Of a stretch of 64,000 bases of DNA, positions 19,937-30,805 are shown piece after piece (position 1 is the first letter of the stretch; every line of letters starts with the position of its first letter). Both the position numbers and the translations under genes were made by a program. Source of the stretch: Adiantum capillus-veneris (taxonomy: Eukaryota > Streptophyta > Polypodiopsida > Polypodiales > Pteridaceae); NCBI GenBank assembly GCA_014529385.2, contig CM043962.1:35431598-35495597 (forward strand). Direction: 5' to 3'. The notes under the pieces are model-generated. The model searched no databases. It saw nothing but the letters and a program-made list of their open reading frames with translations, and was not told the DNA's origin.

Positions 19937-22633
19937 CTCTGTGACTCTAGAAGAAGAGCAGCGAAGGAAAACTAGAGCTTTGCATATAAGAGTAACCGGT
20001 CTAAAGGACCGAGATGATGTGGAAGGGGAAGTCGCAGAACTTCTCCGCATGATGGGTAGTGAGGCTACTCATACAAAGGCATGGAGGGTAGGGAAGAAGA
20101 CACAAGGAAATGGGGAGACTTAAAAAGAGAGAGCTTTAATCATCCGTTTCCCATCCATGGAGGCAAAGGAGGGCTTCTTGAAGAGGCGTCCATAGTAAAG
20201 AAAACGGGCATATTCCTTGGAGATGACCTCACTCTCACACAGCTTGCGCATATGAGAGAGGTAATGCTAGAGATTCAAGCGGCAAGGGAGAAGGGAAAGA
20301 CGGCCTTCTACTGAGATGGTCGGGTGGTGATTGTAGAGGGGCGCTACACATGACGGTGCGAGACCTATGGGACCACACTCAAAGTTTCCACCTGGAATTG
20401 TAATGGATCTATGCGCCTTGATGTGGGTGCTTTTGAGGATAGTTTTACGGTAAAACTATCAAGAGACATCGTCTTCTACTCTGAGACACATCAGGCACCT
20501 AGGCAGTCTATGCCTCACATTAGTGGATATAGATGGGAGACAGCCTGTAGACAGGAGACACGATCAGAGCATAGAGGGCAGGGCTCAGGAGGAGTGGCAG
20601 TGTTATTCAGGGAGGAGTTGCAGCCACTGATACATATAGCCCGCAGGGATGAGCAAGCTAGGTACATGTGGGTGAGACTGAGAGCAGAGACAGGCAGATA
20701 TCTTTCCATTGCTATTTGCTACTTTCCGCGGAGTACGTCAGTTTATGCACCACCCAGAGGACACTCCCCCTTTTCTATCTTTAATGATGACATATGGGAG
20801 TTCTCTGGAGATGGTGACATCATCATTCTAGGGGATTTCAATGCTAGGATTGCCCATCATCAGAGAGTATTTTATGATACTTCACAAGAGATGCTGAGAG
20901 AGCTGGATGTTGCAAAGACGGGCCTATCCAGACTATCACAGGATGGGGAACACACTGAGTATGGACGACACTTGATAGACATGGGGACTGCACATGGATT
21001 GGCCATCTTGAATGGCCTACAGAAATTTCCCGCTGCGGGGGGTTTACATGCTTTCCACAGACATGGAGCCAGCACAGTGGATTATGTCATGGCACAGCCG
21101 AGCCTCATCTCTAGTATCCAGGATCTCACGGTTGGACCCAGACCTGTTGGTGTGGCAGTGGATCATGCTCGTGTCGTTGACCATCTCTTTTCAGTTTAGT
21201 GTAGCACACAGGCCACGGGCAGCAGCCCCTACTCGCTACACCTTCACACGGGAGACGAACTCTATATACATAGATGGGATCTACAGACGCCTGTGCACAG
21301 AGGAGCCAGGGCACCTCTGGAGGAGCTTACTACACTGACACAAACACTACATGATGCAGCAATAGAGGCATACCCACATACCCAGCCTTAGCAGAGACGC
21401 CGTTCGGGGAGCATGCCCTAGAACAGTTGGTATGATGAGGAATGCCGGTACACTAGAGCTAGACTTTAGAGGGAGGTGCTTTTGGGGGACATCACTCACA
21501 AACAGTTACAGATTGACTTCCGACGCCTGGTGCGGCGGAAGAAGAGGGCATTTTTGGCTCGCCTAGAGCAAGATCTATACCAGCTATTCTTGAGTCGGGA
21601 CTCATGTGAGGCATGGCGGCTCTTTCATGAGCACCCCCCCCCCCCCCCCCCCTTGCCATCACTTCTATAGAGACCTGGGGCCAGTACACATCATCTCTGT
21701 ACGCAGTTCCTGAGCAACCCCCCTTCCTGACCCCCCCGATCCATGTCCACACACATGTGCTTTTTTCACCGCTGAGATGGTGAGGAAGGCCATTGACAGG
21801 ATGAGGACTGGGAGAGCATATGATCATGATGGCTTAGTGGCTGAGCATTTCACGCATGCCAAAGATCTACTAGCAGAGCTTCTAGCAGTTATGTTTAACC
21901 ATGCCATGTGTGAGGGCTTGCCTGATACTTGGAGCCTATCTACTATTGTACCTATCTTCAAGTCGGGAGACCCTATGGAGCATGGGAATTGTCGCACTAT
22001 CATGATTGGTCACACATTGGCACGGTTGTACGCATCTATTCTTGAGCAGCAACAGCTGAGTAGATGGGCAGAGAGGGAGGGGATACGTGCAGCCAGGCAG
22101 GCAGGGTTCAAGAGGGGTTTTTCTACTTTTGACCATATCTTGACACTCAGAGCCATCATTGAGGAGGGCAGGTCGCATGGGAGACGGATCTATTGTAGCT
22201 TTGTGGATTTCTGCAAAGCATTTGACATAGTACCCAGAGCTAGATTGATGCACAAATTACAGCAGATGGGAGTACCCACACAGCTCATTTGGGGGATCAT
22301 GGCATTATACAAGTCAGTAGTGGGGCATGTACGCACCTCAGAGGATCTATCCACACCGGTTCACTCAACTATTGGGGTGAAGAAGGGTTGCACGCTCTCT
22401 CCTACTCTATTTGGTATGTATGTGGATGAGGTTTCTGACTACATTCAGAGGGATGGTGATGGAGATGCACAACTGGCAAGGACATGGATTCCACTATTGT
22501 TATATGCTGATGATATTGTGTTGATCTCCGACTCTCCGGAGGGGATGCAACGTCACTTGGATGCTTTGCATAGGTTTGCCCGGGAAAGTGGTTTGTCCGT
22601 CAACCTTGGTAAAACCAAGGTCATGGTATTTAA
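19937..22633 (+). pseudogene. LINE family L1ct, copy 5: truncated ORF1 and 5' part of ORF2
   Basis: Starts after CTCTCTCTTCTTCTTCTCTCT inside ORF1 (VTLEEEQRRKTRALHIRVTG) with frame breaks near 20120 and 20315. The endonuclease is complete to VDHARVVDHL (about 20390-21198), then frameshifted. The linker contains a 20-base C run at 21633-21652 where copy 1 has a short C-rich stretch. RT runs from 21777 with FVDFCKAFDIV, GVKKGCTLSPTLFG and YADD near 22505. The copy stops at SVNLGKTKVMVFN (22633), where element D's LTR begins. The Arg in FVDFRKAF is Cys here and the Gln of KQGC is Lys, so this RT is probably inactive. Confidence 0.8.
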
Positions 22634-24540
22634 TGTAACAAACTGCTGACATGTCAAAGCCTAAAGAATGGAGCCAACTTATAGATGCCGACCGAGGGGC
22701 CTAAACCCTAAGAAGAACAAGTAACAGAAGAAGTCCTCCCAACTTATGGGGACCCCGTCCGATGGGGCCCCAAGTGACATAAAGGATTAAAATAAAGCAG
22801 GACCCGCACACACGCAAAACCTAATGACGTGGCAAATTTTCAAAAATTGCGCTGGTATGATGATGTGGCAGGCTGTACGGATTTCCGCGTTTTGCGTTGG
22901 CTGATGACGTGGCAGCTGTACGGAATTCCGTGATTTACGCTGGCAGCTTTTTGGCTTTGCTTTTGGACCATATGCTTTTGAGTTTGAAGGCTTTTCACTG
23001 TAAACTGCTTTTGGGGCCTAGGGCCTTTAAATATGAGGCTAGGTCTCATTCTCTAGCATGCTTCTTGGAGAAGATGCAGAGTCTGGAGTACCGGCTTGTA
23101 CTGTGTTGATGCAATATAAAGAAATACCGAAAGGGGCGCCAAGGTTTGGGGCCAATACTCTCTGGGGTGGAATTCCGCCACTCCATGTCGCGTGTCGCCT
23201 CTCTCTTTCAGTTCAGTTGTTATTGAAGTGTTAAAAGTCTGTTCAGTGTGTTCTTTTCTATTGGCATGTGGTGCCCGTCTTGTGAGAGTGGTATCAGAGC
23301 ATCAGGCGTGTGCTTTTCTGAAAGCATACCGGTCCCACAAAAGAGAAGACTTCTGGAATTTCTTGGAGGTATCTTCGCCCTCCAGCCCCGACCTATTAGC
23401 CACTCCCACCCTTACTTCATCGCGCATCGGGTGCGCTCCAGTCTTCATCGCTGTGTCTTACAGGGGATAAGCCGTAAAGAACCCAAGACTTGGAATTCAT
23501 GGATTCAGTAGAATATTTGCAGTTTTTGCTCAACGAACTCCACAACATTCTTTCGCGACATCCTCAGCAGAATCTTCCGATGCTGCAAAGTTTTCAACAA
23601 TTTTTGAACTACATGTTACCCCCTCTGATGCCCCAGGTGGTACCTCCTCCTCAGGCAACAGAAAGTACGAGAGCTTCCAACTGGCAACTTCTCAGCCGTC
23701 TTTTCTGATTGGGGGAGTCTTCAGGAATATGGCGCAACCATCTGACCTTGATCCAGTGTAACCACCTTTGCCACCTCCATTGCCTCCACCTCCACCACCA
23801 CCGCCGCCACTAGGCTACAATAGTTGGAGCCCATATGGATACCCTTATTATCCATACCAGGGATATGAGAAAACCAACCCAAAGATTTCAAAGATGCGGC
23901 ACGACAGTCAAATTTTTCACTTTTTCTGGGGTGAAAGATCTCAAGAAAGCATTGCAGTTCCTACAGCAATTCGACAACATCTATGCTTTAGGGAACTATA
24001 CAGAAGAATCCAAGATTTCTAGAGCAGCTGGATTTCTTAAAGATAATGCTATGCAATAGTGGAGTTCAATCGCGACACAACTGCATGCTCCAAGGACCTA
24101 GCAAGCTTTCAAGACAGTTTTTGCACGTAGTTACATGAATTCTATGTTTGAAGTCTGGATTTTGGCAGAGTGGGGCAACTTGAAAATGCTTGCCACCGAA
24201 ACCAAGGACGAATATAACCAAAGGTTTCTCGACGTGTACCTTCCGGTGTCCTTCTTTAGATCTGTACCCTTGGAGGCCCAATCCGAGCGATACACCATTG
24301 GACTACCATCACCATTGCAGGAATATTGTCTATCCAAGCAAGTCTCTACCATGCAAGAACTTATGGACCATGCCGCGGTCGGCTACAAATTGATAAAGGG
24401 AAAGCTAGAGTTTACCACAGAAGAATCTCCGGCCACGAACCACAACTCTCGCCAACAAAGAACAAATTCTCGAGAGTCTTGTGAAAGTCAACCACAAAGG
24501 CCTCGTTTGACGCCTCAACAACGAGACACCTTACACAGTC
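22634..24540 (+). mobile_element. Gypsy element D: 5' LTR, primer-binding site and gag, then truncated
   Basis: A 654-bp LTR (22634-23287) starts TGTAACAAACTGC inside LINE copy 5 and is followed by a primer-binding site GTGGTATCAGAGC (23288-23300), complementary to initiator methionine tRNA. LTR segments such as GAAATACCGAAAGGGGCGCC and TTTGGGGCCAAT are shared with elements B and C. Gag follows; the rest of the element is missing from 24540, where an L2 LINE fragment is joined. No 3' LTR was found. Confidence 0.8.
23500..24540 (+). pseudogene. Gag of element D
   Basis: Starts at an ATG near 23500 (MDSVEYLQFLLNEL) and has a stop before a poly-proline stretch at 23770-23815. A frameshift follows near 23860. 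The gag core (KDLKKALQFLQQFDNIY, RAAGFLKDNAMQ) has a stop at 24057 and continues from about 24135 (ATETKDEYNQRFLDVYLP, LPSPLQEYCLSKQVSTMQELMDHA). This is the layout of the capsid region of Ty3/gypsy gag (retrotransposon gag domain) and is alignable by eye to B and C gag. It is broken off before the zinc knuckle. Confidence 0.7.
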
Positions 24541-25228
24541 ACCGTCACTATCTTTGAGACTGTCCCTCGGCCCAGCAAGTGTGGCTACGAGTTCTTCGGC
24601 TGATGCCTGCTCTCTCCACGGCTAGACAGTACACTTGGGAAGCAGCGGCTTGGTCCACCCTCACGGGCCCAACACTTCAGTTTGAGCTATCTTCCACCAG
24701 CAGGATGGTAGTGATGCAAGAGGGGCGACCTACACTTCAGCCTGCTACAGAGCTTACTCCACAGGAGTGGTGCAGTGAGAGAGAGGAGTGTTGGGAGCTC
24801 ATCAGTGGCTTGACACGCTGGTTCATCTGGCGGGCCAGTTGCTTCCGCATCTTTGAGGCTCGCCCAGTGCCACCAGTAGAGACTGTTCGCGATTTTTGGC
24901 TAGAGTTGATTCACACTCTCAGAGGACAACTCGAGGGATTACAGGGCAGCTCCGACCGCATGCGGGAGCGCAGAGAGGCTTTCCTTCGACTCTGTCGTCC
25001 TGGGCTTTTCTACACCATGGTCCAGGATGTACTCAGATGGCACTACCGACCACCTGTGTGGCTTTTCCCTCCCCCCATTTCTTTATTTAGCCCCATTGTA
25101 CATATGCTGGTTTTTTCATTGGGAGAGTCTCCCACCATGGTTGTTGTAGCCCTCTCTTGAAGAGGTGTTTGTAGCCCTATGGGCAGTTTCAGTAACTAAT
25201 AGAAGGATCTTTTTCTCAAAAAAAAAAA
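24541..25228 (+). mobile_element. LINE fragment, family L2, copy b with A tail
   Basis: Nearly identical to 8986-9667. It begins at the zf-RVT cysteine segment (GACTGTCCCTCGGCCCAG) and keeps a single open frame from 24579 to 25160 across the site where copy a lost two bases. The 3' end is GGATCTTTTTCTC plus eleven A (25218-25228). Its left flank is element D gag and its right flank is the middle of a B-type LTR, so it no longer sits at an intact insertion site. Confidence 0.75.
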
Positions 25229-25479
25229 GTGGCACAAGGGGGCTTACTTCTCAAAGTATCTGGACGCAGAGTCTGAGAGCAAGCACCCGCGGGAGTTGGT
25301 ACTTTGCTTAAAGATTAATATAAAAGAAATATTGAAAGAGACGCCAGTCTTTGGGGCCAATCTCTCTTGGCATGAAACTACGCCGAGTCGTGTCGCCTCT
25401 TGAATTGTGAATTGTTTTGGAAGTGAATCTTTGTTGTGTCACGACAGAATCTAGACTTGGGGTGTCCAAGTTTGTTACA
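25229..25479 (+). repeat. Element B 5' LTR, truncated at its left end
   Basis: Matches 32654-32903 of the 3' LTR and ends GTTTGTTACA just before the primer-binding site. The first about 298 bp are missing, replaced by the A tail of an L2 LINE. Confidence 0.85.
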
Positions 25480-25544
25480 ATGGTATCAGAGCACAGCAGA
25501 TTGCTCTGCTACCGGGAAATCTGATCCCTTTTCTCGCGACACCT

Positions 25545-26700
25545 ATGGATTCAGAAAAGAATCAATCAACCTCTTCTGCAACCAGTGAGGCGGGAGGAGG
25601 CAATACGGAAAATTCAAGCGACTTAGCAAAAGATGAGTATGGGCCACCTCGGCCCACACATTATGAACTGTTGGAGATGCAACGTCGACAACAGGTTGAC
25701 GAGTGCACAAAGCAGATGCTTCAGTTTGCTAAGGATACCTAATTTGCAAAATTTTTGACCCAGCACTCGATGGCTGAAGTGCATACTCAGTGGCAGAAAG
25801 CCACCGAACCACCAAACCACCAAACCGGTAAATTTTTTATAGTTCTACGGAGGAGTCATCCTCTGACAGTTTGGACTCCGACGATCACATGTTTTATGCG
25901 AAGAAGAGCACTTTTTTTAGAGCCAACCAGTACGATTTCCTCGAACATAAGGGCAAGAAGACAAAGGAATTTAAAGAGGGTGGACGATCAATAAAATTTG
26001 AATCCTTTTCTGGATTCCGAGATGCTCCAAGGACTTTGGCTTTCATTCAGCAATTTGACATAGCCTTCTCCGGAGGGCATTACTCAGAGCACTCCAAGGT
26101 CAGGAGGGCCGCATCGTTTTTAAAGGGAAGTGCTCGAACATGGTGGTCCACTCTTCTTCTGAGGAAAGAAGCCCCGCTTAGAGTGGTTGAAATTCAAACG
26201 GATCTTTATTTCTTCTTGGTTGACCCTGGAGTACGAACGAGATGTGAGAACCATCTTCAAATGACCAAGGGTGATACTTTTCCTCATATTGCGAGAGGTT
26301 TTGGGATTCTTTTCTACCGACCTCTTCGTTTAAGAAGGTCACCTTTAAAGAACAGACTGAGCAGTTTTCTCCCTATAGAGATCCGAGATTACTGCCTTGA
26401 ACAAAAGTTTGAGTCTATTTAACAACTAACGGGACATGCGAAATGGGGATTCTCGATACAGTTGAGGAATTTGACCTACCCCACTGACGAAATTTTGACT
26501 CACAGGACCACCTCGACCAATGAAAATAGAAAGAAAAAGAATCCCCAGCAAAAGAAAGATGCATGATCCCGGTTGACTACTTAAGAGAGAGATAACTATC
26601 TCAAAGAGGAGAAGTGTTTTGGTTGCGGGGAACAAGGGCACATCTCCGCAAGGTGCCCCAAAAAGGCACAACAAGGACAGATTGAAGACGGGCCAGAGAG
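25545..26700 (+). pseudogene. Gag and zinc knuckle of element B
   Basis: Begins MDSEKNQSTSSATSEAGGG with stops at 25741, 25769 and near 25830. The gag core is open at 25871-26419 (KEFKEGGRSIKFESFSGF, YSEHSKVRRAASFLKGSARTWWSTLLL). After a stop at 26420 comes a degenerate stretch, then an intact CX2CX4HX4C knuckle CFGCGEQGHISARC at 26615-26656. It is the capsid/nucleocapsid precursor of a gypsy element, non-functional through several stops. Confidence 0.75.
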
Positions 26701-26737
26701 TTCTAGAGTAGCGGAGGAACGTGGCAGAACAGGCAAG

Positions 26738-27517
26738 ATGAAAGCAAGACTGGTACCGGATTGCATGGGAACCGACCCAAGCCAAATGGATGAAAGTACA
26801 GAACTGTGTCGCGCATGGGGCAAAGTGAAAGATCAGGAAGCCCTTATCTTTTTTGATGGAGGAGCCAAGGCCAACTTCATTTCACCTGAATTGGCAGCAC
26901 GGCTCGAGATTACGCCCGACAGGATGGGACCACCGATGGAGGCAGTTCTAGCGACGCCCGGACGGGATGTAGCTATTACACTTGTCATTGGCAAACTTCG
27001 TTTGCATTGTCAAGGGTATTTAGGGCACAAGGACTTTTACATCATGCCTTTGGAAGGGTGTGACGTCCTCCTAAAAATCCCTTGGTACCACAAGAACAAG
27101 ATTGTGATCAACTATCGGGCTAAGAAAGCAACCTTGAAAAATGAGAAGGGCAGGAAAATTGTACTTGACGTGAAATTGAAGAGCGAGTCCGTCCCTATTG
27201 TATTGGCTTCAGCCATTTCAAAATTAATGAAATCCAGTCTCTTTGTTTACTCGATCTATTTGAAAGAATTAAACGATGAACAACAAACGAACATGTCTGA
27301 ATTAGATAAAGAACGACAAGAATTTCTACACACATATGCTGATTGTTTCTCAAAAGGCCTGCCAGACAAGTTACCCCCATCTCATCTCAAGGACGATACT
27401 ATTGATCTGATTCTTGGAACCACACCACCGAACTGGCCGCCTTACCGTGTTAGCCGAGCCCAGAATGAAGAAATCATGAACCAAGTGAAAGGCCTTCTTG
27501 AAAAGGGTCTCATCTAG
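26738..27517 (+). pseudogene. Aspartic protease and start of RT of element B
   Basis: Open for 259 codons. The protease active-site motif is FFDGGAKANFIS near 26850-26885, with Gly in place of Ser/Thr after Asp. The distal hydrophobic motif is VLLKIPWYHKN near 27065-27100. It continues to the RT lead-in LDKERQEFLHTYADCFS and DLILGTTPPNWPPYRVS, and ends at TAG 27515. RT sequence resumes directly in the next codons, so this is a nonsense break within pol. Confidence 0.8.
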
Positions 27518-28606
27518 ACTAGTACTTCACCCCATTGTTCTCCGGTTCTATTGGTACTAAAGAAAGACGGATCTTGGAGGATGTGCATTGATTATAGAGC
27601 TCTCAATAAAATCACTATTATCACGATCGTGACGTATTTTTTGTCTCTATATTACCTTATTCACTTGATTCTTTGCAGATACGAAGATGCACCAGATCCG
27701 AGACCCCCGATTCTCCAAAAGATGCATCTTTTCACCCAAGAGTCGCACTTGTTTAACAAATAGCCATGCCTCTTCAACGAATGGCTGCACCTTTACACCG
27801 AAGGGTCACGACTCTACAGCAGAAGGACACGACTATTGGCATAGAGTCATGTCTTTTGACCTATGGTCGTGTCTTTTCATCATGTCTCTTCAGTTTCTAT
27901 ATAAGAATATCCTTAAAACACATTTCAGTCATTCAAGCAATCAAACACAAAGTCTTCTAAGTCTCTTCTCTGAGTCAAGTTCAAGTCTTAATCAAAAGTT
28001 TAAGTACTTAATTAAGGATTAGTTCCTAGAATCCTTACAACTATCAAGAACAGATTCCCGATTCCCAAGATTGATGATATTCTTGACCGACTTCAGGGAT
28101 CCTCTTGTTTTAGCAGGATTGATTTGAAAAGCGGATATTATCATATCAAAATCGCTCCAGGAGATGTCTACAAGAGAGCCTTTTGGACAAGCTTTGGTTT
28201 ATACGAATTTTTGGTGATGTCTTTTGGACTTACCAATGCTCCAGCAACTTTGAACCAAATAATGGATAGGATTTTCCGAGAGCGTCGATATTTTGTGGGC
28301 ACTTTCTTTGATGATATTATAGTTTTCTCCAAGGATGAAGCAGAGCATCGACATTGTTTGCTACAGGTCTTTCAGGCATTGCGTGATCACAGATTGGTCG
28401 TCATCAATGCCAAAAAGAGCGATTTTTTCTTGCCGGAGATGCACTTCCTGAGACACATCGTCTCAGCAAAACAGGAGCACAAATGGACCCGGCCAAAATT
28501 GAGACTATCCGCGATTGGCCAGACTTTAAGAATGTTCATGAAGTTAGAAGCCTTTTGGGCTTGTGTTCTTACTACTCACGATTCATTCGCAAGTTTGCAG
28601 AGGTAG
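27518..28606 (+). pseudogene. Reverse transcriptase of element B, split by a solo LTR
   Basis: RT motifs [24 protein letters not shown] precede 27613. The frame is then interrupted by a 421-bp solo LTR and resumes at 28045 with KNRFPIPKIDDILD. FSRIDLKSGYYHIKI, MSFGLTNAPATLN and the catalytic FFDDII (about 28305-28325) follow. With the LTR and one TSD copy left out, the codons join in phase. A one-base shift near 28465 moves the RNase H into another frame. Confidence 0.85.
27619..28039. mobile_element. Solo LTR (421 bp) with 5-bp target duplication ACTAT
   Basis: Starts TATCACGATCGTGACG (possibly an altered TG start) and ends CCTTACA. ACTAT is present exactly at 27614-27618 and 28040-28044. 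It contains a TATA-like CTATATAAG at 27898-27906 and no coding region. The exact duplication and the in-frame RT on either side define it as an insertion, most simply an LTR left by recombination between the two ends of a former element. Confidence 0.8.
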
Positions 28607-29452
28607 CTTCACCTTTGCACTTATTGACTCAGAAAGAAGTCCCTTTCTCGTGGGGACCGACAGAGGTGACTACCTTTCAGACACTTAAGGAAAAATTGAC
28701 TAATGGACCAGTGTTGGCTTTGTCACACTTGCAAAAGCCATTCAAAGTTTATTGTGATGCTTGTAGTTGTAGTCTGGGAGCGGTCTTGATGCAAGAAGGC
28801 TATGTGATTGCTTATGAAAGCCGAATGTTTTTAAGGCGAGAATTGGTAGCACAGATTTATGAGAGAGCTATTGGTAGAGATCCATGCTCTTACTCAGTGG
28901 CGACATTATCTACTCGGAGCCGATTTCACGGTCTTTATTGATCATCAAAGTTTACGCTACTTCTCGTCACACAAGCAACTTTCAGAAAAGCAGATGCGGT
29001 GGGCTAACATCTTGTCACAGTTTCACTTCCAAATTGTCCATGTTCAGAGACAGAAAAACTTAGTGGCAGATGCATTGTCTCGGAAGCCACTTGTCTTGGC
29101 TATTTCCGCGATCCATCATAGAAGCTTCGCGGATATGGTTGACCAATACGCCACCAATCCAGATTTTACCGATGTTTTTACTCGGATACAGAGTGGGGAG
29201 AGTGTGCCAAGATATTCCATACGGGATGGCTACTTGATGAAGAAAACAATGTTGTGTGTTACACAACCGTTGAGGGAAAAGGTTTTGACTGAGTGCCATT
29301 GTCCACCTTTTACGGGTCACCGCGGCATTGATACCACCTTGAAAGGTGTGGAGCATTATTTCTTTTGGCCGAGACTCAAGAAGGATGTGGACGACTTTGT
29401 TCGCAGCTGTTTAGTATGCCATAAGGTCAAGTTTGACAAGCATAAGGCATAA
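28483..29452 (+). pseudogene. RNase H and integrase zinc finger of element B
   Basis: RNase H lead-in RDWPDFKNVHEVRSLLGLCSYYSRF and VYCDACSCSLGAVL. There is a frame change near 28860, then HALTQWRHYLLGADFTVFIDHQSLRYF and VADALSR (near 29065). The integrase zinc finger H..H..CX2C (GHRGIDTTLKG, SCLVCHKVK) lies near 29315-29430. The frame is closed by TAA at 29450, after which integrase core sequence continues in phase. Confidence 0.8.
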
Positions 29453-30579
29453 GGATTACTACAGCCTTTACCCATTCCCACCCACCTCTGGGAGAGTATT
29501 GCAATGGATTTCATCTTTGATCTCCCGAAGACACAGAGTGGGCACGATGGAATTTGGATTGTCATTGACAAATTTAGCAAGCAAGCTCACTTCATTCCAG
29601 TGAAGAAAACAGTCAAGCCAGACCAATTAGCAAGATTGTTCATGGCATGCCTGAGACAATAGTTTCCGACAGAGATCCCCGATTCACGAGTTTGTTTTGG
29701 AGGGCTATTTGGGAGAACATTGGCACACGGTTGCAGTTCTCGTCATCATTCCACGTAGACAGATGGGCAATCTCAGATTGCAAATTCAGTTGTTCTGAAT
29801 TTATTGAAGTCTTACATCTCTGATCAAAAGACTCAATGGAATTTTTTTTTGCGTTTGGTGGAATTTGCCTACAATAACAAGGTTCACTCTTCGACGAGGA
29901 AGGCGCCATTTGAGATAATTGAAGGTGCTCAGAAGGTTCCACCCTTTCTTAGCACTAAAGACAAGATTTTTGAAGCGAACCAGTACACGAGGGACTTGGA
30001 CACTGCTTTTTCCAAGGTCTGTGAGGCTTTAGAGAAGTCTCAAGAACAACATTAGAAGGCAGCAGATCGACATCGACAAGATTTGAAACTAAAGAAAGAC
30101 GATTGGGTGCTTTTACGTTTTGAGAGGGCACGCCTAAGGAAACGAAAGGGAAAGGAGTTGCTTTTTTCAAAGCTTAGCATGAGGTATTATGGCCCTTTCC
30201 AGATTAAAGAAAAGATAAATGATGTCTCCTTTTGACTCAAGCTGTCCGATACTTGGAAGATTCACAATGCATTCCATGTGAGTCGCTTGAAACATTTTAA
30301 AGGTGAGGTACCACTTAATGGGGAGCCTGATGAGCAACCCGAAGTGGAAAGAGCGAGGAGATACTCGTTCCTGAACAGATTTTGGGACACAAGGAAAGAA
30401 AGATGAAAGGTAAAGTGATTTGGCGGTTCTTGGTTAAATTCAAGAACTATCCGGCATTAGATGCGAAGTGGTTGGAGCAGGAGGACCTAGCAGATACTCG
30501 TCACATTTTGGAACTTTACCTTGAAGCATTCAGTTTAGCTTCGTCTACTCTGATAGAACCGGCGGATCAGCAAGGTTGA
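29453..30579 (+). pseudogene. Integrase core and chromodomain of element B
   Basis: Integrase core Asp residues occur in AMDFIFDLP (near 29505) and IVSDRDPRF (near 29665). The region of the catalytic Glu is shifted out of frame near 29760. LVEFAYNNKVHSSTRKAPFEI follows at 29855-29910, with stops at 30053 and near 30232. The C-terminus (FLVKFKNYPALDAKWLEQEDLADTR, 30425-30500) is a chromodomain-like fold pattern, as in chromoviruses, where it is thought to steer integration to marked chromatin. Multiple breaks make it inactive. Confidence 0.8.
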
Positions 30580-30805
30580 ATCTGGTGCAAAGGGATTGCA
30601 CAAGGGGAGTCACTCTACTCCTTTGTCACAGATAACCACGATTGAATAGAGTCACTGATGTCCCCTTTGGGTTTCAGGGATACTGCTGGACTGACATATT
30701 CGGCTGTATGACTACGAAATAAAATTCCCGAAATTGAACATACTTGATTTGTACTCGCTCATCTGACTTGTTTGAGTGCAAGAACTGAAAGACAAAATGA
30801 CTGCA

